Position numbers and translations under genes: made by a program
The notes under the pieces: model-generated
The model's database searches: none
What the model was told of the DNA's origin: nothing
The model's input: the letters and a program-made list of their open reading frames with translations, nothing else
Assembly: GCA_944331805.1 (NCBI GenBank)
Contig: CALVIS010000004.1
Location: 1 to 40,615 of the forward strand
Length of the DNA: 40,615 bases
Direction of reading: 5' to 3'
Source of the DNA: an uncultured Bacilli bacterium
GTDB taxonomy: Bacteria; Bacillota_I; Bacilli_A; RF39; UBA660
Shown here: in pieces, positions 18,682-26,441 of the stretch
Layout of the letters: the number at the start of each line of letters is the position of its first letter
Numbering within the stretch: position 1 is the stretch's first letter

Positions 18682-18715
18682 AAGTTACTTCAAAGATTAG
18701 AAGTAACTTTTTTAT
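18682..18715 (+). terminator. Rho-independent terminator after the ABC exporter
   Basis: Ten-base stem AAGTTACTTC (18682-18691) / GAAGTAACTT (18700-18709), 8-base loop, followed by a run of T. Confidence 0.8.
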
Positions 18716-18730
18716 AGTTTTTAAGTAAAA

Positions 18731-18758
18731 AAGTTATTTCGTTCTCGCGAAATAACTT
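18731..18758. promoter_or_regulatory. 11-bp palindrome abutting a -35 box (operator candidate)
   Basis: Perfect inverted repeat AAGTTATTTCG / CGAAATAACTT with a 6-base spacer. The last two bases of the right arm are the first two of the TTGACA box. There is no T-run after it, so it does not look like a terminator. A repressor site or an upstream RNA hairpin are both possible. Confidence 0.5.
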
Positions 18759-18785
18759 GACAAAACCATAATATAATTTTAAAAT
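18757..18785 (+). promoter_or_regulatory. Promoter of the first DUF4143 ATPase gene
   Basis: TTGACA (18757-18762), 17-nt spacer, TAAAAT (18780-18785). The start of transcription would be near 18792, with GGTGATG before the ATG at 18805 and a leader of only ~13 nt. Confidence 0.65.
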
Positions 18786-18804
18786 AAATATAGGTGATGA
18801 AAAA

Positions 18805-19998
18805 ATGTTAAAACGGGAAGTTTATTTATCAAGAATAAGAGGCTTTTATGATTCTGATTTAGTAAAAATACTCGTTGGAATTAGAAGATGTGGCAAATCT
18901 GTAATACTTAATCAAATAGTTGATGAAATAAAAGAAAAAGGTATTGAAGATGACCATATTATATATGTTAACTTTGAACTTGTAGAATATGAAGAATTAC
19001 AGGACTATAGAAAGTTAAATAAATATATTAAAGATAATATTAAAGATGATAAAATTTATTATATATTTTTAGACGAAATACAAAGAGTTGAAAAGTTTGA
19101 AACGGTTGTAAACTCACTACGTGCATCTCTTTCTAATATAAGTATATTTATAACTGGTTCTAATAGTAAGCTTTTATCTAATGAACTTTCTACAGTTTTA
19201 TCTGGTAGATATGTTCTGTTTAATATTTATCCTTTAAGTTACAAAGAATTTACTGAACTATCATTAAAAAATCCTAGAAGTGAAGAAACATTTTGGAATT
19301 TTGTAAAATGGGGAGGACTTCCCAATAGAGTTCAGTTTACTGATGAAGTCAATATAAAAGATTATCTTCATAGTGTGTTTGATTCAATTATTTTAAGAGA
19401 TGTAGTAGAACGGTTGGGGCTTAAAGATATAGTTTTGTTTAACCTATTATTACAATATGTTGTTGATACAACAGGAAGAGAATTTTCAGCAGATAATGTT
19501 ATAAAATATTTAAAAAATGAAGGAAGGAGTATTTCTACTGAGACTTTATATATTTATTTAGATGCTTTATGTAAAGCTTTAATAATTAATAAAATTTATA
19601 GATATGATATTCATGGTAAGGCAATATTAAAAACCCTAAATAAATATTATATGACTGATTTAGGAATAGCTCAGATAAAGAATAATAACTTTGAGATAAA
19701 TAAAAGTTTTGCTATTGAGAATGTTGTATATAATGAATTATTAGAAAGAGGATATGATGTTTATATAGGAAAAACTAAAAAAGGGGAAATAGACTTTATT
19801 GCAACTAAAACAGATGAGAAGATTTATATTCAAGTCACTTATCTATTAGATAGTGAAAAAGTGATTGAAAGAGAGTTTGGAGCTTTTGAAGGATTAAATG
19901 ATGATATACCTAAATATATTCTTTCTTTAGATAAAGAAAATTTATCAAGAGATGGGATTATACATAAGAATATAATAGAATGGTTATTAGAAAAATAA
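18805..19998 (+). CDS. AAA ATPase of the AAA_14/DUF4143 family (copy 1)
   Basis: 397 residues. Walker A GIRRCGKS (25-32), Walker B IYYIFLDEIQ, sensor-like ITGSNSKLLSNELSTVLSGRY, then YPLSYKEFTEL and GGLPNRVQ typical of the family. A helical region follows and a C-terminal DUF4143 part with KYYMTDLGIAQ and NVVYNELLERGYDVYIGKTKKGEIDFI. This last part looks like a PD-(D/E)XK nuclease fold, but the strand where E-x-K is expected reads IQVTY, so nuclease activity is doubtful. The family is widespread in anaerobes and its role is unknown. It stands alone behind its own promoter and palindrome. Confidence 0.85.
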   Translation: MLKREVYLSRIRGFYDSDLVKILVGIRRCGKSVILNQIVDEIKEKGIEDDHIIYVNFELVEYEELQDYRKLNKYIKDNIKDDKIYYIFLDEIQRVEKFETVVNSLRASLSNISIFITGSNSKLLSNELSTVLSGRYVLFNIYPLSYKEFTELSLKNPRSEETFWNFVKWGGLPNRVQFTDEVNIKDYLHSVFDSIILRDVVERLGLKDIVLFNLLLQYVVDTTGREFSADNVIKYLKNEGRSISTETLYIYLDALCKALIINKIYRYDIHGKAILKTLNKYYMTDLGIAQIKNNNFEINKSFAIENVVYNELLERGYDVYIGKTKKGEIDFIATKTDEKIYIQVTYLLDSEKVIEREFGAFEGLNDDIPKYILSLDKENLSRDGIIHKNIIEWLLEK

Positions 19999-20007
19999 AA
20001 CTAACTC

Positions 20008-20036
20008 TAGACAAATAAATTAATACATGATATACT
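20008..20036 (+). promoter_or_regulatory. Promoter of the second DUF4143 ATPase gene
   Basis: TAGACA (20008-20013), 17-nt spacer, TATACT (20031-20036); expected transcription start near 20043. Confidence 0.6.
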
Positions 20037-20037
20037 G

Positions 20038-20075
20038 ATTACGAAAAATAAGCCAAAACGGCAAAAATTCGTAAT
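20038..20075 (+). promoter_or_regulatory. Hairpin in the leader directly before the ribosome binding site
   Basis: ATTACGAA (20038-20045) pairs with TTCGTAAT (20068-20075); the loop holds a small GCC/GGC inner pair. GGAGG (20076-20080) begins at the very next base after the stem. It could be an operator at the transcription start or an RNA element acting on translation. Confidence 0.45.
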
Positions 20076-20084
20076 GGAGGCAAT

Positions 20085-21326
20085 ATGGAAATAAAAAGAG
20101 ATTATTATTTAAAAAAATTAATAAGTAAAAAACATAATCATTTAATAAAAATTGTTACTGGTATAAGGAGATGTGGTAAATCTTATTTGTTAGATCCATT
20201 ATTTACTAATTATTTAAAAGATAATGGTGTTGATAATGAACATATAATTAAATTAGAACTTGATAGAGAAATAAATAGAGAATATTTAGATTCAAAAAAA
20301 TTAGATGAGTATGTTAGATCAAAAATTAAAGATAATGATATGTATTATATTATTTTAGATGAAATACAGCGTGTAGAGGGTTTTGAATTTGTTTTAAATG
20401 ATTTTCTATATGAAAAGAATATGGATGTTTATGTAACAGGGAGTAATTCTAAATTTCTATCTAGTGATATAATAACAGAATTTAGAGGTAGAGGCGATGA
20501 AATTAGAGTTTATCCTCTTTCTTTTAGTGAGTTATGTTCTGCCTATGATGGTGATATTTCTTCTGCTTGGAAAGATTATATAACATATGGAGGTCTACCA
20601 CTAGTATTTTTTATAGATACTGAAGAAGAAAAAGTTAGTTATCTTAATAATCAAAAAGATAATGTTTATCTTAACGATGTAGTTGAGAGATACAAAATTA
20701 GTAATGATAAGGAATTAAAAGAACTTGCAATAATGTTATCTTCAGGTATTGGTTCACTTACAAATCCTTTAAAATTATATAATACTTTTAAAAGCAAAAA
20801 TACAAATACTTCTATTACTGATAAAACTATATATAATTATTTAAATTATTTAGAAGATGCTTTTCTAATAGAAAAGGCTTTAAGGTATGATATAAAAGGT
20901 AAAAAATATATAGAAACACCCTATAAATACTATTTTACAGATATTGGAATCAGGAATGCTTTTATTGGTTTTAGGCAAATAGAAGAGTCACATATTATGG
21001 AAAATATAATATATATAGAACTTAAAAGAAGAGGATATAATGTAGATGTTGGGGTTGTTGAGATAAGAGAAAAAAATAATAGAAAAAAGATAGAAATAGA
21101 CTTTGTTATTAATAAAGGATATGATAGATATTATATTCAATCTGCATTAAATATTGATGATGATGAAAAAAAAGAACAAGAGTTACGGCCTCTTGTTAAT
21201 GTTGATGACTTTTTCAAAAGGATTATTATTGTTGGTAAAGATATTCCTAGGTATAAAAATGATCAAGGAATACTTATAATGGGAATTTATGATTTCTTAT
21301 TAAATGATAATAGTTTAGATTATTAA
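20085..21326 (+). CDS. AAA ATPase of the AAA_14/DUF4143 family (copy 2)
   Basis: 413 residues, same layout as the gene before it: Walker A GIRRCGKS (26-33), Walker B MYYIILDEIQRVEGF, VTGSNSKFLSSDI, YPLSFSELC, GGLPLVFF, then KYYFTDIGIRNAF and NIIYIELKRRGYNVDVGVV. The C-terminal nuclease-like strand pair is KIEIDFVIN then YYIQSALN, so again the E-x-K residues are missing. The two proteins share motifs but differ along most of their length, so this is not a recent duplication. It has its own promoter, leader hairpin and terminator. Confidence 0.85.
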   Translation: MEIKRDYYLKKLISKKHNHLIKIVTGIRRCGKSYLLDPLFTNYLKDNGVDNEHIIKLELDREINREYLDSKKLDEYVRSKIKDNDMYYIILDEIQRVEGFEFVLNDFLYEKNMDVYVTGSNSKFLSSDIITEFRGRGDEIRVYPLSFSELCSAYDGDISSAWKDYITYGGLPLVFFIDTEEEKVSYLNNQKDNVYLNDVVERYKISNDKELKELAIMLSSGIGSLTNPLKLYNTFKSKNTNTSITDKTIYNYLNYLEDAFLIEKALRYDIKGKKYIETPYKYYFTDIGIRNAFIGFRQIEESHIMENIIYIELKRRGYNVDVGVVEIREKNNRKKIEIDFVINKGYDRYYIQSALNIDDDEKKEQELRPLVNVDDFFKRIIIVGKDIPRYKNDQGILIMGIYDFLLNDNSLDY

Positions 21327-21338
21327 ATACTCTATTTG

Positions 21339-21379
21339 AAGACGAATTAAATATTTGGATATTTGTATTCGTCTTTTTC
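21339..21379 (+). terminator. Rho-independent terminator after ATPase copy 2
   Basis: AAGACGAAT (21339-21347) pairs with ATTCGTCTT (21367-21375), an inner AATAT/ATATT pair extends it, and T residues follow. The stem and the sequence after it resemble the terminator at 21908. Confidence 0.75.
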
Positions 21380-21402
21380 TTTCTAAAACTTAATTTAAGC
21401 TA

Positions 21403-21431
21403 TTGATAAAATATTAGCATTATGTTAATAT
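21403..21431 (+). promoter_or_regulatory. Promoter of the lipoprotein gene
   Basis: TTGATA (21403-21408), 17-nt spacer ending in TGT (extended -10), TAATAT (21426-21431). Transcription would start at about 21438, directly at the AAGGAGG site (21439-21445). Confidence 0.5.
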
Positions 21432-21451
21432 AAGTCACAAGGAGGTTTGGC

Positions 21452-21919
21452 ATGAATAAGGTTATTAAAAAGTTAGCTTTATATTCAACAGTAGGACTAT
21501 TGGGAACTTTTTCTTTAACAGGTTGTGGTTCTTCTTATAGTGAAAGTAAAAAAGAAGTCATTGTAGAAGAAGATAATAGTAGTAAAGATGAGCAAGTTGA
21601 AACTAAATATTTCGATGTAGGCGAACACGTTTTTTATGAGGCACTTTATGTGCCTGAGGTTCATTATAATCATACTTCTTTTATAGGAGTTAGTGGTTCC
21701 ATAAATGTTCCTACTGGTTATCATATTTTTGATATTGAAGAGCAAGGTCAATATAAATATGAGGGAAGTCATTTTTATATGGCATTTTATGTTAATGATG
21801 TTCCTATTGAAGCAGAAGGGATTTATAATGAGGAAACTGAATCGTACGATTATAGTAATCCTGGTACACCTGTATTAGAAAATACTAATGAATTAGAAGA
21901 AAATGAGAAGACGAGATAA
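21452..21919 (+). CDS. Small secreted lipoprotein of unknown function
   Basis: 155 residues with a clear lipoprotein signal: basic start MNKVIKKLALY, hydrophobic stretch, lipobox LTGC, then a Ser/Glu/Lys-rich spacer. The mature part (~45-130) looks like one small beta-rich domain (VFYEALYVPEVHYNHTSF, GYHIFDIEEQGQYKYEG, FYMAFYVNDVPIE) and an acidic tail. I do not recognise the family. It has a very good ribosome binding site and its own promoter, and its stop codon lies inside the following terminator. Confidence 0.75.
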   Translation: MNKVIKKLALYSTVGLLGTFSLTGCGSSYSESKKEVIVEEDNSSKDEQVETKYFDVGEHVFYEALYVPEVHYNHTSFIGVSGSINVPTGYHIFDIEEQGQYKYEGSHFYMAFYVNDVPIEAEGIYNEETESYDYSNPGTPVLENTNELEENEKTR

Positions 21920-21938
21920 TTTATGTATCGTCTTTTTC
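21908..21938 (+). terminator. Terminator overlapping the lipoprotein stop codon
   Basis: AAGACGA, bulged G, ATA (21908-21918) pairs with TATCGTCTT (21926-21934), followed by T residues. The left arm is coding sequence and includes part of the TAA stop. Confidence 0.7.
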
Positions 21939-21989
21939 TTTATAAAAAATTAATTCTGTGATAGACTAATAATAGAAGGATTGATGAAG

Positions 21990-22904
21990 ATGAATAGTAT
22001 TGTAATTATAGGTTGTGGTAATGTTGGTCTTGCTTATTTAAAGAACCTGTGTCAAAGTGATATGACACTTGATATAAGTTTAATTGATATAGATGAAGAG
22101 AAACTTGAAGGAGAGATACTTGATTTAGAACATTCTTTAGTCTATAGAAATAGTAATATCAATATAAAACTTGGTAATTATAGTGACTGTGATAATGCAG
22201 ATATAGTTGTAATAACTGCAGGTATTCCTCAGTCTACTAAAGATAGAATGAGTGATTTAGAGAAAGCTAATGGGATAGTAGTAAATATTACTAATAAATT
22301 AAGAGAAACTTCTTTTAATGGTATTGTATTAGTTGCCTGTAATCCATTAGATGTTATTACTGAACTTATCGCTCATTATACAGATTATTCCTATAATAAA
22401 GTAATAGGTACTGGGACAATGCTTGATACAGCAAGATTAAAGTCATTAATTAGTAAAAAGATTAAGGTAAAACCTAGTGATATAAATGCTTATGTTTTAG
22501 GAGAACATGGTAATAGTCAGTTTGTCGCTTGGAGTAATGCTAATATAGGTTTAGAAAACTTAAGCCAATATTTATCACTTGATGCTAAAGAAGAGTTAGA
22601 AGATGAAACTCGTCATATGGGTGGTGTTATAGTTAAACATAAAGGTTATACTAGTGATGGAGTAGCATCTTGTCTTTTAGAACTTACATTATGTATTCTT
22701 AAAGATTTAAAAAAAGTATATCCTGTATCTAATTACAATACAACTTATGATGTATATCTTTCTACACCTTGTATTATAGGTAAAAATGGAATAGAGAAAG
22801 TTATTAATATAAAATTAACTGATGAAGAAGAAGAAAAATTAGAGGAATCAAGTGAAGTAATTAGTGAAGCACTTGATAAAATATTACCAAAAGAATTGTA
22901 TTAG
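21990..22904 (+). CDS. L-2-hydroxyacid dehydrogenase (lactate / hydroxyisocaproate dehydrogenase family)
   Basis: NAD-dependent, interconverts a 2-oxoacid and an L-2-hydroxyacid. Rossmann motif IIGCGNVG at the start, ITAGIPQ, CNPLDVIT, VIGTGTMLDTARL with the substrate-binding Arg, and YVLGEHGNSQFVAWS with the catalytic His. The GEHGNSQFVAWS and GTGTxLDTAR wording is closer to the L-2-hydroxyisocaproate enzymes of lactobacilli than to ordinary lactate dehydrogenase (GEHGDS), and the usual QKPGETR specificity loop reads QSTKDRM. So a branched or larger substrate is possible. I chose ATG 21990, nine bases behind GAAGGA; 21984 is an alternative. Confidence 0.85.
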   Translation: MNSIVIIGCGNVGLAYLKNLCQSDMTLDISLIDIDEEKLEGEILDLEHSLVYRNSNINIKLGNYSDCDNADIVVITAGIPQSTKDRMSDLEKANGIVVNITNKLRETSFNGIVLVACNPLDVITELIAHYTDYSYNKVIGTGTMLDTARLKSLISKKIKVKPSDINAYVLGEHGNSQFVAWSNANIGLENLSQYLSLDAKEELEDETRHMGGVIVKHKGYTSDGVASCLLELTLCILKDLKKVYPVSNYNTTYDVYLSTPCIIGKNGIEKVINIKLTDEEEEKLEESSEVISEALDKILPKELY

Positions 22905-22916
22905 GAGGTATTGATT

Positions 22917-23246
22917 ATGGGTAATTATTTGTTTTTAGTAATAATATTTATATTTATGGCTATAGAAGTAGTTAGTGCTTATAAGTTTTTTAGACTAAAA
23001 AAAATTAAGTTAGGTATTTTTTCTACACTCTATTTTCTTATTACATTAATACTTACTTTAAGTTATTTTTCTAGTCGTGATGTGGTAGTAGAAAATGAAT
23101 TAGAAAGCCTTATTAATGGTCTTACCAATTTTAATCTATTTGCAATACTAGTTCTTATCCTTAATATAGGTATGATAGTAATTAGCATTATTAGTTATAT
23201 TAAAGTAATGGGATGGAGTAGGGAATTAAAAAATAACAAAAAGTAA
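22917..23246 (+). CDS. Small membrane protein, unknown
   Basis: 109 residues with three hydrophobic helices (~4-22, 34-52, 70-95) and a basic C-terminus (GWSRELKNNKK). No family recognised. AGGAGG at 22903-22908 places the start at ATG 22917, not at the upstream TTG. It is 12 bases from the dehydrogenase gene, so it is probably co-transcribed with it. Confidence 0.65.
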   Translation: MGNYLFLVIIFIFMAIEVVSAYKFFRLKKIKLGIFSTLYFLITLILTLSYFSSRDVVVENELESLINGLTNFNLFAILVLILNIGMIVISIISYIKVMGWSRELKNNKK

Positions 23247-23275
23247 TTATTCCAAGATTAGAAAGTAGTGATATT

Positions 23276-25042
23276 ATGAAATATGGTGGTAAAGCTAATT
23301 CCTTATTATATTTAGCTAGTAATAATATTTTAGTACCTAAATTTTTTATTATAAGTAAAGATGACTATATAATGTTTTTGAAAGCTAATAAAATTTATAC
23401 AACTATAAGAGATTTAAGTTTAGAAAAGAAATATCAAAGCATTAAAGAACTAATTATGAAACAGGATATAAATAAAGAATTAGAAGTCAAAATAGATAGA
23501 GAATTACCATTACTAAATGGTACTAAATTTGCAGTTAGATCTTCTTCTCTTGAGGAAGATGGAACAACTAAGTCTTATGCAGGACAATTTGAATCTTTTT
23601 TAAATGTAGATAAAGAAGATATATTTAATAATATAAAAAAATGTTGGTGTTCTCTTTATAATAATAATGTTATTGATTATAGTAGTGATTTTGATTTATA
23701 TGGTATGAATGTAATAATACAAACTATGATATTACCAGATTGTTCAGGAGTTATATTTACAATAGATCCTACTAGTGATACTAATAATTATAGTGTTGTT
23801 GAAATAGTAGAGGGATTATGTGAAAAGTTAGTTTCAGGAAAAGTTACACCTACTAAGTATTTAATTAGAAAAGAAACAAAAAAAATAGACTTTACTGAAG
23901 GGTCTATTAAGTTAAGAAATAATACAGTTAATAATATAATGGATGAAGCTTTAAAAATAGAGAAGTTATATAGTTGTCCAATGGATATAGAGTATGCAAT
24001 AAAGGATAATAAATGTTATATTCTTCAAGCTCGTCCTATAACAGCAGTTACTCCTTTACCTAAACCATTTACTTTATCTATTACGAGGCAAAAATCTATT
24101 ATAGATATAGAAATATATTATAAAGGAGAATATGAAGGAATTAAAAGACTAACTAGAAATTTATACTATTTTAAGCCTTTATTTGTTTATAATAAAATAG
24201 ATAATGTCGTAGATGTATATTATAATAATGTTGATTTAGAAGAACATCCAGGGCCTATGTATTATTACTTAGATAAAGACTATGCTAAAACAGAATCTAT
24301 GTATAATTTAGTATTAGAAGATATTAATTATTTAAATAATGTTATTGATAATAATTTATATATTGATTATAAAAAGTATATCGCAAAATTAATTGATATA
24401 TATCCATTTACTAGTTTAGGACAAATAGCAGGTAAATTTAAAAATGTAAGTCCAAGAATAAAAGAAATACTTATTGAATTTAGAGAAAAGTATGATTATA
24501 TTATTTATAAAGCTGTTGATTATATACTATTAAAAAATAAAGAGTATCATGATATAGATTTTATAACTTTAGATGAACTTATGTCTAATAAAATCCCAGA
24601 TAAAGATACTATAGAAAAAAGAAAAAAAGGCTATATTTATTATAATGGTAATTTATATACTTCTGATAATTATGATGCTTTTTTTAAAGAACATAACATC
24701 TATTTAGAAGAAGTAAATATTAATGATTTAAAAGGGCAGATAACATATCCAATAAATGATAATATTAAAGGAAAAGTATCTAAAGTATTTAATGATACTG
24801 ATTTAAGAAAATTTAAAGAAGGAGATATACTAGTAACTCCTATGACAACTCCTAAATATATGGACATTATAAAAAAAGCAAAGGCAATAATTACTGATGA
24901 AGGTGGTGTTTTATCTCATGCTGCTATAATTTCAAGAGAGTTAAAAGTTCCTTGTGTAGTAGGATGTAAGAAGGCAACTAAAGTTTTAAAAAATGGAGAT
25001 TTAATTGAAATAAATAAAAGAGGAGAAATCAAGTTATTATAA
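23276..25042 (+). CDS. PEP-synthase-like dikinase (ATP-binding plus swivelling His domain)
   Basis: 588 residues. The N-terminal ~260 are the pyruvate-phosphate-dikinase/PEP-synthase ATP-grasp part: GGKANSLLYL, FAVRSSSLEEDGTTKSYAGQFESF, CSGVIFTIDPTS, and YILQARPIT closing it. The last ~80 are the phosphohistidine domain, TDEGGVLSHAAII with His548. The C-terminal TIM barrel that binds PEP/pyruvate is absent. Domain order (ATP domain, a middle part, His domain) is that of rifampin phosphotransferase, but the middle region is only ~230 residues and not the large drug-binding part, so the total is far below the ~870 of those enzymes. The acceptor is unknown. Its 3' end overlaps the end of the convergent pilus ATPase by 6 bases. 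Confidence 0.8.
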   Translation: MKYGGKANSLLYLASNNILVPKFFIISKDDYIMFLKANKIYTTIRDLSLEKKYQSIKELIMKQDINKELEVKIDRELPLLNGTKFAVRSSSLEEDGTTKSYAGQFESFLNVDKEDIFNNIKKCWCSLYNNNVIDYSSDFDLYGMNVIIQTMILPDCSGVIFTIDPTSDTNNYSVVEIVEGLCEKLVSGKVTPTKYLIRKETKKIDFTEGSIKLRNNTVNNIMDEALKIEKLYSCPMDIEYAIKDNKCYILQARPITAVTPLPKPFTLSITRQKSIIDIEIYYKGEYEGIKRLTRNLYYFKPLFVYNKIDNVVDVYYNNVDLEEHPGPMYYYLDKDYAKTESMYNLVLEDINYLNNVIDNNLYIDYKKYIAKLIDIYPFTSLGQIAGKFKNVSPRIKEILIEFREKYDYIIYKAVDYILLKNKEYHDIDFITLDELMSNKIPDKDTIEKRKKGYIYYNGNLYTSDNYDAFFKEHNIYLEEVNINDLKGQITYPINDNIKGKVSKVFNDTDLRKFKEGDILVTPMTTPKYMDIIKKAKAIITDEGGVLSHAAIISRELKVPCVVGCKKATKVLKNGDLIEINKRGEIKLL

Positions 25043-25058
25043 AATTTCATCCTCTTTT
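25016..25058. terminator. Bidirectional terminator inside the overlapping gene ends
   Basis: AAAAGAGGAGAAAT (25016-25029) pairs with ATTTC, bulged A, TCCTCTTTT (25044-25058); loop of 14 bases contains both stop codons. T-rich tracts flank it on each strand. Confidence 0.7.
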
Positions 25059-26356
25059 TCTTTATTTTCAATTTCAATAACTTTATTTTCTGTTTCTTCG
25101 TGCTTTTTTTCAATGTTATTGTTTTCATTATATTTAATACCTCTAATTTTACAGTAAATATCTAAGTCATCATCAACATCAATTATTTTGTATATTTCAT
25201 CAAATGTTGTAGAACCATCTAATATTTTTAATAGTCCATCTTGAAGCATGGTAATAACATCTGATTTGTAGACTAATTTATTTAAATCATCCTTTTCTAA
25301 GTTTTCTTCATTTAAAGCATTTCTAATTTCATCATTAATCATTAATACCTCTTGAATAGCAATACGTCCACGATAACCTTTATTACATTTATCACATCCA
25401 TTAGGATTAGCATTATATATTTCATTAACATCTTTATTTAAAGCTAGTTTAAATACTTTTTTCTGATATGGAGTAGTTTTTTCTTTTATACGACAATGTG
25501 GACATACCATTTTGGCAAGTTTTTGAGAAATAATACCTGATAGAGCACTTGATAACAAATATCTTTCTACATTCATATCAAGTAATCTTTCAATAGTACT
25601 TAAAGAGTTATTAGTATGGATTGTAGATAATACTAAGTGTCCTGTAATAGAAGCACGAACAGCAATTTTAGCAGTTTCACTATCACGAATTTCACCAATA
25701 AGGATAACGTTTGGATCTTGTCTTAAGATAGATCTTAAAACAGTGGCAAAATCAAGTCCAATCTCACTATTAACTTGAACTTGGTTTAACCCTTCTAGGT
25801 TCATTTCTATTGGATCTTCTACAGTTATAATATTAGTTTCTTTCTTATTTAATACTTGTAGAATAGAGTAAACAGTAGTACTTTTACCACTACCAGTCGC
25901 TCCAGTTATTAGAATAATACCATTAGGTTCAGCGATCATCTTTTTTAGTTTTTTGAAGTTATCATCATTAAAGCCAAGGGATTCTATTCCTTCAAGACTT
26001 CTAGTATAGTCAAGAATACGAATAACACACTTTTCACCTTCATTAGTAGGTAGGGTAGAGACACGAGTTTCTAAGTTTATGCCTTTAATTGTTCCTTTAA
26101 TAGAACCATCTTGAGGTAGTCTACTTTCAGTAATATTCATATTAGCGATAAGTTTTATTCTCGTTATTAGGTTTCTTTCGTAAATTTTTGGTATTTCTGT
26201 ATAATCTCTTAAATCACCATCTATTCTAAACCTTACCATTAAAGAATTTTCTCTTGGATCAAAATGTATGTCGCTAGCACCATCTTTTGATGCTTTTACT
26301 ATTATATCGTCTACTACATTAACAATAGGTGTTTTTGTTAAATCATATGTTACCAA
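25037..26356 (-). CDS. Type IV pilus / type II secretion assembly ATPase (PilB/GspE family)
   Basis: Hexameric motor that powers pilin polymerisation. Motifs in order: DGASDIHFDPRENSLMVRFRIDG, Walker A GATGSGKST (about 152-160), the Asp box around NIITVEDPIE, Walker B region NVILIGEIRD, the His box GHLVLSTIHTN, and a tetracysteine zinc site (CPHC and CDKC). At ~440 residues it lacks the N-terminal T2SSE_N domain of full PilB but is longer than ComGA. A C-terminal Glu/Lys/Asn-rich tail is unusual. I choose the TTG at 26356, nine bases behind AGGGG; the TTG at 26365 touches that site directly. It is divergent from two prepilin genes; no inner-membrane PilC or prepilin peptidase is in the window. 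Confidence 0.88.
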   Translation of the reverse strand: MVTYDLTKTPIVNVVDDIIVKASKDGASDIHFDPRENSLMVRFRIDGDLRDYTEIPKIYERNLITRIKLIANMNITESRLPQDGSIKGTIKGINLETRVSTLPTNEGEKCVIRILDYTRSLEGIESLGFNDDNFKKLKKMIAEPNGIILITGATGSGKSTTVYSILQVLNKKETNIITVEDPIEMNLEGLNQVQVNSEIGLDFATVLRSILRQDPNVILIGEIRDSETAKIAVRASITGHLVLSTIHTNNSLSTIERLLDMNVERYLLSSALSGIISQKLAKMVCPHCRIKEKTTPYQKKVFKLALNKDVNEIYNANPNGCDKCNKGYRGRIAIQEVLMINDEIRNALNEENLEKDDLNKLVYKSDVITMLQDGLLKILDGSTTFDEIYKIIDVDDDLDIYCKIRGIKYNENNNIEKKHEETENKVIEIENKEKEDEIL

Positions 26357-26369
26357 AAATATCAACCCC

Positions 26370-26398
26370 TTTACTTTATCCTATTCTTTTACTATAAT
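26370..26398 (+). promoter_or_regulatory. Promoter of the prepilin genes
   Basis: TTTACT (26370-26375), 17-nt spacer, TATAAT (26393-26398); expected start near 26405. It occupies the same DNA as the reverse promoter of the pilus ATPase gene. Confidence 0.55.
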
Positions 26399-26400
26399 AT

Positions 26401-26429
26401 ATTATATAGTAATAATAACTGAATTACAA
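26401..26429 (-). promoter_or_regulatory. Promoter of the pilus ATPase gene
   Basis: On the minus strand TTGTAA (26429-26424), 17-nt spacer, TATAAT (26406-26401); expected start near 26394. The two -10 boxes are two bases apart within the inverted repeat TACTATA / TATAGTA (26390-26411). Confidence 0.6.
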
Positions 26430-26441
26430 GAGGGATAAATA

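Noticed and set aside
18731-18758. Second terminator after the ABC exporter
   Set aside because: The stem is strong but no T-run follows; instead its edge forms a TTGACA box with a -10 at the right spacing.
18805-21326. The two adjacent DUF4143 ATPases as a recent tandem duplication
   Set aside because: Only family motifs are shared; the rest of the sequences differ widely and each has its own promoter and control element.
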